Assembly: GCF_024256385.1 (NCBI RefSeq)
Contig: NZ_JAMLFW010000001.1
Span: 4,216,001-4,280,000 of the forward strand
Direction of reading: 5' to 3'
From: Anatilimnocola floriformis
GTDB lineage: Bacteria; Planctomycetota; Planctomycetia; Pirellulales; Pirellulaceae
DNA length: 64,000 bases
In this document: in pieces, positions 56,527-64,000 of the stretch
How positions within the stretch are numbered: position 1 is the stretch's first letter
How the letters are laid out: every line of letters starts with the position of its first letter
The notes under the pieces: generated by a model
Seen by the model: the letters and a program-made list of their open reading frames with translations, nothing else
Told to the model about the DNA's origin: nothing
Database searches by the model: none
Translations under genes and position numbers: made by a program

Positions 56527-59526
56527 ATGGCAGTTCGCTCGCGTTTGGCGTGGCTGGTTTTGGGCATGATGCTGGCTGGCGGACTGACTGGCTGCGGCGG
56601 CGATGGCCAACCCGTAACGGCCGAAAAATCGAAGTTTCGCCCGGCCGAAGAAACCGTCGGGTTGCCGCCAACGGATGTGCCGCGAGGATTGCCCACCGGC
56701 AATAGCGGCGAGAATCAGCCTGCCGATCAAAAGCTGATTATCGAAAAAAGTGCGGGCACGACGCCTCCCGCCGTAGCCGAAAACGGCGGCAAGCAACCGC
56801 CGGCCACTCCGAACGAAAAGGGAACTCCCGAAACGCCAGCCGCTCCGGCCGGCGGCAAGGAAGTTACCGTCTCGCAAGAAGTGAAGCAGATGGTGGTGAT
56901 GATTCAGGAGATGGTCGAAACGCCTCCGCCCGGAAATAACGAAAACGAGCAACTGACTAATCTGGCCAAACGGCAAGCCATGATCGTCGAGCTGTCGCAA
57001 CGAATCCTGGCCGCCAATGCCCATCCGCAAGTCAACGACTTCGCGTTGGGCAGTGCCGCTCAAGCTCTCCGCATGCTGGGCGAGCTCGGCGATCCCTCGG
57101 CCCCCATGCGCATGGCTACCTTCGCCAAGGCAGTGGCCGCGAGCCCCAACGCCGACATCGCCCGCAAAGGCCGGCTGATGCTTTTCAACGGCAACGTCTC
57201 CGCCCAGTTGGCTGCGAAGAAGGTCGATGCTCCCGCCATTCTGAAAGAGCTCGAAAAGCTGCTGGCCGACGACGCTGGCGATCAAGATGTGCTGATGATC
57301 GCCAGTGAGGTTTGCCAAGTGCTGGGCGATCGCGGCTATCGCGACGAAGCGGTGAAGGGAATGCGGGCTATCGCCGCGGCTTACAAAGACCACAAAAGCG
57401 AACAGCTGGCCGCTGCCGGCAAGATGCATGAATACTCGGCTAACTTGATCGAGCTCAACGTGCGCGGCCTGCTCAAAGATGTGCTCGCCAAAAAGCCGGA
57501 TGCCAATGAAAAGCTCCTCACTGGCGTGCAAGGATTGTTAACGGAAACGAGCCCAAGCCCTGCTTATATCCAAGCCATCGTCGATATTATTTCGCAGCTC
57601 GAAAAGAGCGGCCATGAAGAGCTGGCCAAGCAGTTTCTCGGTATTTTCGAGACCGGCTATGCGAAGCACGAAAATGCGGAGATCACGAAGTTCATCGCTC
57701 GCTACGCCGAGATGACCCGCAAGCGATTTGCCATGGTCGGCCAACCGTTTGCGGCTTCGGCCGTCAGCATCGAAGGCAAAGACAAGCCCGGCGTGCCGCT
57801 CGATTTGCAGGCGATGAAGGGGAAAGTGCTGCTCGTTTGCTGCTGGCGGACCGACATCGAATCGGCCCGCAACGATCTGCCGGTGTTGCGGCAAACTACG
57901 GAGAAGCTGCAGCCGCAAGGACTCGAAGTGATCAGCCTCGTGCTCGATACGCAGCTTGCCGAATTGCAAACCGTGCTGCAATTCAATCGCTCGTTCATTC
58001 CTTGGACCGTGTATGTTTCGCCCGACGTCGCCAAGGGGGAGAAGTTTCAAGACTGGCACGAAAGCAGTCTAGCCAAGGAACTGAATCTGTTCGGCCTGCC
58101 GCTATACATTCTGGTCGACAAGGAAGGCAAAGTGGATTCGCTCCACTACAAGCTCGACTCGGAAAAGCTCGGTCTGCGGTTGAAGGAACTGTTGGGATTG
58201 CCCGAAGTGCCGAAGTTCGAATTCCAACCGCCGCCGCCATTGTCGATTGATAATCCCACGATTCCCAAGGCCGAACCGACGCCAAGTAACGCGCCGTCGG
58301 CTGGGCCACCGGCGCCGCAGCCGCCAACTCCACCGGCTCCTGCTGTTCCTGCGCCCGCTGCGTCTGAGCCAAAAATCACTGAACCAAAAGCTGCCGAGCC
58401 GAATAAGCAAGGGAGTTTGATTCCGGATCTGCGGCAGATCGATCGGCAGTTGGCCGGGCTCTTTTCGCCCTTTGGTTTGCTTTCGGTCCTCGCTGCCGAC
58501 GAACCCGCGCCGGCTGCCGAGGCGAATCCTTATCTCGCCAAGCCGGATCTGACTGCGAATCAGCTCAACGATTGGATCGAGCGGATGCTCGATAAGCCGA
58601 AGACCATTCAATCGCGGCCTGGATTTTCTGCCGCCATCGCCGAGGCCTGCGACCGCATCCTGGCCGACAAAACCGCCAAGGAAAATGCGCAACTGGTGGC
58701 CATCGAGAACAAGCTCGCGATTCTCCATCGCGCGGCCTGCGACGGCGACGAAAAAGCCGATCAGCAACTGGCTGCATTCGTGGCAACGCTCAAGGATGAC
58801 GCTCGGCCGCGGATCGCGCGCCAGACGTCGTTTTTTCAAGAAGAACGCAAAGTCCTCGACGCCAGCGACGCCAAGCCGGAAGAAATCACATCGCTGCTGA
58901 AAGAACTACAAGACTTCTACGGCAAGGAAAAGCTCGCCGCGAAGCATTTGCGGATGGCTTCCGGAACTGTCGATCTGATCAACAAGCTCGAAGATGGCGA
59001 CGCGCGCGAAAAGCACTTCAGCGAGTTCGGCGCCGTCTTTGCCAAGAGCAGCGACAAGGAACTGGCCCGCTACGGCAAGAAGCTCGCGAAGAAACCCGAG
59101 ACCAAAGAATCGGACCTCGTCGGCAAACCGCTCGAGCTCGGCGGCAACACTGCGGACGACAAAGCCTTTGTCTGGGAGAAGTACCGCGGCAAGGTCGTGA
59201 TCGTTGACTTCTGGGCTACCTGGTGCGGCCCCTGCCGCAAAGAAATGCCGAACGTCAAAGCATTCCGCGATCAGCACAAGGACCAAGGCTTCGAAATCGT
59301 CGGCGTGAGTGTCGACAAGGATCTGGAAGCGTTGGCCGCATACCTGCAAGAAAACCAAATCCCTTGGGAAACACTCGCCGGCGACGAAGCGGGCGAACTG
59401 GCGGAAAAGTACGGCGTGCGCGGCATTCCCACGATGATGCTCGTCGATCAAAAAGGCATCGTCGTCGCAGTGGCCCACAACATCGCCGCGCTCGCGCCGC
59501 AGGCCGAGAAGCTGCTCGCAAAGTAG
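56527..59526 (+). CDS. Lipoprotein with two TlpA-type redoxin domains
   Basis: A 999-residue lipoprotein (lipobox LTGC). After a long Pro/Gly/Lys-rich linker and a helical repeat part, domain 1 (about residues 405-560) has the thioredoxin fold of TlpA proteins but lacks the CxxC: the site reads VCCWRTDIESA. A second Pro/Ala-rich linker (PPAPQPPTPPAP) and another helical part lead to domain 2 (about residues 860-999), with FWATWCGPCRKEMPNV and the cis-Pro loop GIPTMMLVD intact. Domain 2 should be an active periplasmic thiol-disulfide reductase; domain 1 is probably a binding module. Confidence 0.88.
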   Translation: MAVRSRLAWLVLGMMLAGGLTGCGGDGQPVTAEKSKFRPAEETVGLPPTDVPRGLPTGNSGENQPADQKLIIEKSAGTTPPAVAENGGKQPPATPNEKGTPETPAAPAGGKEVTVSQEVKQMVVMIQEMVETPPPGNNENEQLTNLAKRQAMIVELSQRILAANAHPQVNDFALGSAAQALRMLGELGDPSAPMRMATFAKAVAASPNADIARKGRLMLFNGNVSAQLAAKKVDAPAILKELEKLLADDAGDQDVLMIASEVCQVLGDRGYRDEAVKGMRAIAAAYKDHKSEQLAAAGKMHEYSANLIELNVRGLLKDVLAKKPDANEKLLTGVQGLLTETSPSPAYIQAIVDIISQLEKSGHEELAKQFLGIFETGYAKHENAEITKFIARYAEMTRKRFAMVGQPFAASAVSIEGKDKPGVPLDLQAMKGKVLLVCCWRTDIESARNDLPVLRQTTEKLQPQGLEVISLVLDTQLAELQTVLQFNRSFIPWTVYVSPDVAKGEKFQDWHESSLAKELNLFGLPLYILVDKEGKVDSLHYKLDSEKLGLRLKELLGLPEVPKFEFQPPPPLSIDNPTIPKAEPTPSNAPSAGPPAPQPPTPPAPAVPAPAASEPKITEPKAAEPNKQGSLIPDLRQIDRQLAGLFSPFGLLSVLAADEPAPAAEANPYLAKPDLTANQLNDWIERMLDKPKTIQSRPGFSAAIAEACDRILADKTAKENAQLVAIENKLAILHRAACDGDEKADQQLAAFVATLKDDARPRIARQTSFFQEERKVLDASDAKPEEITSLLKELQDFYGKEKLAAKHLRMASGTVDLINKLEDGDAREKHFSEFGAVFAKSSDKELARYGKKLAKKPETKESDLVGKPLELGGNTADDKAFVWEKYRGKVVIVDFWATWCGPCRKEMPNVKAFRDQHKDQGFEIVGVSVDKDLEALAAYLQENQIPWETLAGDEAGELAEKYGVRGIPTMMLVDQKGIVVAVAHNIAALAPQAEKLLAK

Positions 59527-59532
59527 TCGCTC

Positions 59533-62500
59533 TTATAAGAACAGCACGCCGGCATAACCGACTACCCGCGACGAATCACCCGTTACATCTGCACTCGTCG
59601 CATAGCCAATCCGCTCTACGCGTTGAAGCTTATTCAGTTGGCGCAGTGTCTCGACGACGATCACGGCGGGGACCAACCCGCACATGCTGATTTCCTGATC
59701 GCGCACGGTTTCGAAAAGCGTGGCTGGATCGAGCGTTTCGAGCGATTGCAGCGCGATCTCATCCAGCCGACGGTTTTCGGCATCGGTGGCAAAGTGATTC
59801 ATGTCGCTCCAGACGATGAGGAGCGGCGGTTCTGGGAGTGAGCGGATGACTTCAGCAAGTCCGGTCGCGAAACGCAGGCACTGCGCGAGAGTAGCCTGAC
59901 CAAGCGCGATTCCGGTCACTTTGGAATTCGGCGCCAGTCGCGCGAGGAATGGCAGCTCTACTTCGACTGCATGTTCCTGTGCATGAGCAGCAGCATCGAG
60001 TTGCAGGCCAGGAATCTTCTGGCAAAGCAATTCCGCCAGTTCCCGGTCGGCGGCGAGCTGCGCACCGGGAACCGCCCACGCTGCTTGCGGGGCGACAGCC
60101 CAATCGACGCCATGTGGCGTGTGCTTGGGGCCGATCACAATCACGCGCTGCGGAATCTGCACTCGCCGCAGCACGTCGGCGGCGATCTTTCCCGAGTAGA
60201 TCAGGCCCGCATGGGGCACCATCACGGCGGGAACGGATTGCTTCTCAGCCGATTCGCCTGCCAGGCAACGATCGACCAGCGCGTTCAGCTCGCGGACATC
60301 TGCAGGATAAAACCGGCCCGCCTGTGCTGCTGGCCGAACATCGGGGCCGTTAGCGGGCTGAGGAAACTGTGCCCAGGTTGTGCTCTGCGCTGTCGAAGCG
60401 GCGGCGAGGCTGAAGATTGATGCTGGTTCTTCCGGATCGATGCGAGCCGCTTCGATGGCCCGCTGCAGCAATGACTCCGCCGTGGCCTGCGAATCAAAGG
60501 CCACGGCCGTTCGTTGCCGCTGAATCGCGATCAGCGCCCGCCGCGCGGGGTCGATGCCGCGCAGATCCGGGTCGTCGATCGTTCCATGCAAGGCAACGTC
60601 GGTGAGAACCGTCAGCTCAGCAACGCAATCGCGTAACAACGCTTCAGCCACTCGCTGATTGCCCAGTTGCTCGCCCAACTGCTGAGCAATTTGAAACAGC
60701 GACGATTGCAGCGGCAGCGAATCACGCAAATTCAACCGGCAAGACTGCCCGAGCGACTGGCCATCTTTCGTCGCGAGCTTCGCCACCAAACCAGAGATAT
60801 TGCCATCAGCGGCACCGTGCGCGAAATAGTTCGGTGTTGCTCCGGTTGCGGCAGCAATCACGTTGTCGCGAAAGAAGCTCGTCAAGATTCGCAAATCGGC
60901 TGTACTCAGCGCTGGCGACGCGGGAGCTGAAGCGTTCGATAACTGGGCGAGCGGTGCGTGGTAGCTCACGCCCTCGAATGTCCACAACTGCGTGTCGTGA
61001 TCCTTCCACGCCGTTGGCGGCAAACCGGCTTTGCGGCAGACCTGGCGGAGAAATTCTTCCGCGCTAAAACCTTGGTCGACGGCGACACCTGGTAGCAGCA
61101 AGCCGCGCGAATTGCCGCGGGCGATCTGTAAGCCGTGCTTGCCGATCACGACGACGCCTTCGCGCGCAACACCTTGAGATTCAACAGGCTGCATGTTCGA
61201 GAGAACCCACACTTCCAAATCCAGAAACGGCAACTCGCTCGGCGAGATTGGCGGAAAACGCGGGTCATCACTCGCGGTACGCTGCGCCGAATGGGCCAGC
61301 GATTGCTGCAGCGGCGTGAGTTGGCCGAGCGAACCGCAGCAACCTCGCAATTGGCCGCTGCGTTTCGCGCTGACGAAGGTGCCCAGGACTTGCTGCTGTG
61401 CTTGCTCGGCCGGCAGTCCAGCCGTTGATTCCAGCGGTTGCCGGAGAACGCAACTGCACAGCGCCTTCGCGGCAAACTGCAAGAGCTCTCGGCCTGGTTC
61501 ATTTGTGAGAGGATTCATCGTTGGTGTCCGCTTCGAGAGAGAGGATTCGATTTGCAGCAGCGGCGGCTCGGGGCTGTTTTTGGGTTCCGCTTCCGCCACC
61601 GCATACGAACTGATCCGGACGGGCTGTCTGCGACTTCCCCACGTGCCGGCCGCATCGTGAAAGCGGCCGGCGATCGCGGCGCCGCAGTGAGCACAACTCT
61701 GATTGCGTACGGCATACGAGCGAATCTCGTAGCCGACGCGGTCGATCACCGGCCGGCGACAGTTCGGACAATACGTGCTTTGCTGCGCTGGCGAATGAAT
61801 GTTGCCGACATAGGGATATCGCAGCCCAGCGGATTTCGCGAGGTCATAGGCAGCGAACAGCGTTTCGGGTCGCGTGTTGCCGCGGTCTCGCATTCGAAAA
61901 TCAGGATGAAACGCCGTGAAATGGATCGGCACATCCGCGCCCAACTCGCGTAGCAGCCAGTCGCACATCTGTTGCACTTCGTCGCGCGTGTCGTTGGCAT
62001 CGGGAATGATCAGATTCGTGACTTCCAGCCAAACATCGCTCTCGTGAACGAGCCACTTCAGCGTGTCGAGCACTGGTTGCAGATGCGAAAGGGTGACGTG
62101 CTTGTAAAAGTCTTCGCTGAATGCTTTCAGATCGACGTTGGCCGCGTCCATGTATTCAAAGAACGGCCCGCGCGCTTCCGGCGTGATGTAACCTGCCGTC
62201 ACCGCGACGGTTTTGATGCCCGCCGCGCGACAGGCCTTCGCGGTGTCGATCGCGTATTCGGCCCACACGACCGGATCGTTGTACGTGAACGCCACGCTAT
62301 CGCAGCCGAGTTCTTTGGCGGCGGCGGCGATCGTCGCGGGCGTGGCTTCCTCGCTCAGCCGTTCGACTTCGCGCGATTTCGAGATGTCCCAGTTCTGGCA
62401 GAACTTGCAGCCCAGGTTGCAGCCCGCCGTGCCGAAGGAAAGAACGCTGGTGCCGGGATAGAAATGATTCAGCGGCTTCTTTTCGATCGGGTCGATGCAA

Positions 62501-62715
62501 AAGCCAGTGCTGCGGCCATAGGTGGAGAGAATCATCTCGCCGGCGATGTTCTCGCGAACAAAGCAAAAGCCGCGATCGCCGGGCCGCAAGACACAAGCTC
62601 GCGGACACAGGTCACAGTGAATGCGGCTCGGTTCGTCGGTTTCATGCCACCAACCGCCCGGCTGATGAAAGCCGGCAGTCGGGTTGGGCGAAGGTGGCTG
62701 AATGACGCTGCGCAT
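59533..62715 (-). CDS. AmmeMemoRadiSam fusion: radical SAM + AMMECR1 + MEMO
   Basis: A 1,060-residue protein joining three families that are normally separate genes. Residues ~30-345: radical SAM enzyme with a CxxC/CxxxC-rich N-terminus (CDLCPRACVLRPGDRGFC), the cluster motif CNLGCKFCQNWD near residue 97, and a zinc ribbon (YCPNCRRPV ... CAHCGAA). Residues ~400-590: AMMECR1 (GQLRGCCGSLGQLTPLQQSL; EVWVLSNMQPVE; KAGLPPTAW). Residues ~620-780: possibly a second, degenerate AMMECR1-like unit. Residues ~795-1060: MEMO, with metal-ligand candidates in VPHAGLIYSG, GPKHTPHG and SMCGLVPAVI. The shared pathway is unknown; the fusion shows the three act on one substrate or complex. Confidence 0.92.
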   Translation of the reverse strand: MRSVIQPPSPNPTAGFHQPGGWWHETDEPSRIHCDLCPRACVLRPGDRGFCFVRENIAGEMILSTYGRSTGFCIDPIEKKPLNHFYPGTSVLSFGTAGCNLGCKFCQNWDISKSREVERLSEEATPATIAAAAKELGCDSVAFTYNDPVVWAEYAIDTAKACRAAGIKTVAVTAGYITPEARGPFFEYMDAANVDLKAFSEDFYKHVTLSHLQPVLDTLKWLVHESDVWLEVTNLIIPDANDTRDEVQQMCDWLLRELGADVPIHFTAFHPDFRMRDRGNTRPETLFAAYDLAKSAGLRYPYVGNIHSPAQQSTYCPNCRRPVIDRVGYEIRSYAVRNQSCAHCGAAIAGRFHDAAGTWGSRRQPVRISSYAVAEAEPKNSPEPPLLQIESSLSKRTPTMNPLTNEPGRELLQFAAKALCSCVLRQPLESTAGLPAEQAQQQVLGTFVSAKRSGQLRGCCGSLGQLTPLQQSLAHSAQRTASDDPRFPPISPSELPFLDLEVWVLSNMQPVESQGVAREGVVVIGKHGLQIARGNSRGLLLPGVAVDQGFSAEEFLRQVCRKAGLPPTAWKDHDTQLWTFEGVSYHAPLAQLSNASAPASPALSTADLRILTSFFRDNVIAAATGATPNYFAHGAADGNISGLVAKLATKDGQSLGQSCRLNLRDSLPLQSSLFQIAQQLGEQLGNQRVAEALLRDCVAELTVLTDVALHGTIDDPDLRGIDPARRALIAIQRQRTAVAFDSQATAESLLQRAIEAARIDPEEPASIFSLAAASTAQSTTWAQFPQPANGPDVRPAAQAGRFYPADVRELNALVDRCLAGESAEKQSVPAVMVPHAGLIYSGKIAADVLRRVQIPQRVIVIGPKHTPHGVDWAVAPQAAWAVPGAQLAADRELAELLCQKIPGLQLDAAAHAQEHAVEVELPFLARLAPNSKVTGIALGQATLAQCLRFATGLAEVIRSLPEPPLLIVWSDMNHFATDAENRRLDEIALQSLETLDPATLFETVRDQEISMCGLVPAVIVVETLRQLNKLQRVERIGYATSADVTGDSSRVVGYAGVLFL

Positions 62716-62772
62716 GTCGACCGCGAGAAGAACGACGGCGGAAAATCCAAGCCACTATTCTACTCGTCGCGG

Positions 62773-63999
62773 CTACAACTCAAACCGAAACGTCCGGCAG
62801 ATCATGCGCCAAGCGTGCTGAGCGAGCGTGAGCGAACCGGCGTGAATGCGGGCTTCGCCGGTCCCTTCGGCGACCCAGCGGTCGTCGGTTTCGCCGAGCG
62901 GCACGCTGGCTTGATAGGTTTCCGAAACCGGGTGCTCACCGCCGTCGCTGCCGGTATGTGTCGAAATCCGACCGCCCGATTTGGTCGACAGGCTCGGCGG
63001 CACGGCGTTCCACGGTTGTTCCGAGATGTGTTCGATCGAGCCGCGGAGTTTTTCACCCGGCCATTGATCGAGCACGATTTCGACCGGTTGACCCGCACGA
63101 ATGAACTCCATCGCATTTTGATCGAGTGCGAGAACGGCTTCGAATTGGCCCGTCGGCGAAACCTTGCCGAGGAGCGTTCCTTTGTCGAGAAACGCGCCGT
63201 GATTCTTTGCCGCGAGTGGCCGACCATTCCAACCGGCTAACGTAACTTTGTCGGCGTGGGAGTTCGTTCGCTCGGGCGGCGGCAAGAACTGCCCGGCGAA
63301 CGGCGCTACGATGGTGAGCTTTTGCAGCTCGGCTTCACGCTGTTGCAGTTGACCGACGATGGCGGCCAGGGCTTCTTCGGTTTGCGAGAGTTGCCGCAGG
63401 GCTTCGCTATCGGTGTGCGCTCGTTGTCGCAGGCCTTCGATCTTGGTTTCGAGTTCGTCACGGCGGGCCCGCAGTTTTTGCGCGGCGATCTTGGCGTCGA
63501 TGTTGGTCAGCCTGGCCAGCGGTTGTCCCGCAAGGACCGAACCGCGATCGAGCCAAACGGCTTCGATTTCGCCTGGCACTTCCACATAGATGGCTTCGGC
63601 GCCGCGCGGCTGCAGCAGCACTGGGGCCGAAATGTAATGCGGCAGCGGCACGCAACAGGCCGCGGCAACCGCCCCCACCGCCAGCGAGCTGCTGATGACG
63701 ACACGTAATGGTTTCATCCGCTGCCTCCTCCCTGGAACTCTCAAAGATTGCACGAGCCGCCACACCGGCATCACGATCATCAGCGCGAGCGAACCGACCG
63801 CCATCCCTTGGCCGATGATCGACAGACCGTATGGCTTGAAGACTTGCGTGAGAAACCACAGCACCGAAAAAGTCACGACCCAGCCGTAGAGCGTCGACGC
63901 GATGCAAAACGCCGCGAACCACAACCGGCCGCGCACCGGCAAAAAGGGATCGATGTTTTCCTTGACGCCGAGGAACCAGGTCGCCGCTTTGCTGCGTAC
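62773..63999 (-). CDS. Membrane-anchored HlyD-type protein, C-terminal part (5' end outside window)
   Basis: The frame runs past the window edge, so the N-terminus is missing. The visible ~408 residues start with transmembrane segments (FAAFCIASTLYGWVVTFSVL; GMAVGSLALMIVMPVWRLVQ; LRVVISSSLAVGAVAAACCV), followed by a membrane-fusion-protein part: a biotinyl-lipoyl-like half (VYVEVPGEIEAVWLDRGSVL-type), a coiled-coil hairpin (KLRARRDELETKIEGLRQRA) and a beta domain (IVAPFAGQFLPPPERT). In planctomycetes this tail is often fused to an M50-type peptidase-like membrane domain; whether that is so here cannot be seen. Confidence 0.75.
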   Translation of the reverse strand, partial: VRSKAATWFLGVKENIDPFLPVRGRLWFAAFCIASTLYGWVVTFSVLWFLTQVFKPYGLSIIGQGMAVGSLALMIVMPVWRLVQSLRVPGRRQRMKPLRVVISSSLAVGAVAAACCVPLPHYISAPVLLQPRGAEAIYVEVPGEIEAVWLDRGSVLAGQPLARLTNIDAKIAAQKLRARRDELETKIEGLRQRAHTDSEALRQLSQTEEALAAIVGQLQQREAELQKLTIVAPFAGQFLPPPERTNSHADKVTLAGWNGRPLAAKNHGAFLDKGTLLGKVSPTGQFEAVLALDQNAMEFIRAGQPVEIVLDQWPGEKLRGSIEHISEQPWNAVPPSLSTKSGGRISTHTGSDGGEHPVSETYQASVPLGETDDRWVAEGTGEARIHAGSLTLAQHAWRMICRTFRFEL

Positions 64000-64000
64000 G

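Overview
The window looks like chromosome of a member of the Planctomycetota (inference; Pirellulales-like is only a guess). The support is the family mix: a DUF4159 protein with cyclase-type repeats, an SHD1-domain exported protein, large exported redoxin, TPR and WD40 proteins, and a tri-domain AmmeMemoRadiSam protein, together with moderately high GC and short palindromic repeat elements.

Left host flank (1-12.3 kb): the end of an Fe/Mn superoxide dismutase, a HerA-like ATPase, a PlsC-type acyltransferase, galE, a DUF1016/PDDEXK nuclease whose coding region is invaded by palindromes, a Xer-type recombinase, and a DUF4159 / HEAT-repeat / small membrane protein run. It ends in tRNA-Glu(CTC).

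The centre (12,349-46,652) is one apparently intact 34-kb siphovirus-type prophage between perfect 48-bp direct repeats derived from the 3' part of the tRNA-Glu gene. From left to right it carries: a minus-strand regulatory/integration operon (sigma-like factor, HNH-AP2 endonuclease, excisionase, integrase); a roughly 1-kb control region with two families of short repeats; a plus-strand envelope/lysis-like cassette (two papain-like proteins, holin-like protein, exported proteins, thioredoxin lipoprotein); HNH endonuclease and orphan DNA methyltransferase; appendage/adhesin-like genes; a complete HK97-type packaging, head and tail module, including a tail chaperone pair joined by a clear A AAA AAC -1 frameshift site; and a 9-kb accessory region of small mostly minus-strand genes with two orphan response-regulator receivers, two paralogous zinc-ribbon proteins, an SHD1 protein and a DUF2958 protein. 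I find no replication genes and no CI-type repressor.

The most unusual point is that the integrase reading frame runs straight through the attachment core. In the excised circle it would end in a 53-codon segment now stranded at attR, followed by its own terminator. In the lysogen it instead runs into antisense host sequence, so integration swaps the integrase C-terminus.

Right host flank (46.7-64 kb): a TPR-like lipoprotein, a DinB protein, a palindromic MITE/REP-like repeat present twice, a small membrane protein, a WD40-like protein, fumC, an exported TPR protein, an ATP-grasp protein followed by a dolichol-phosphate-mannose-synthase-like glycosyltransferase, a 999-residue lipoprotein with two redoxin domains, a 1,060-residue radical SAM / AMMECR1 / MEMO fusion, and the 3' part of a membrane-anchored HlyD-like protein that runs off the window.
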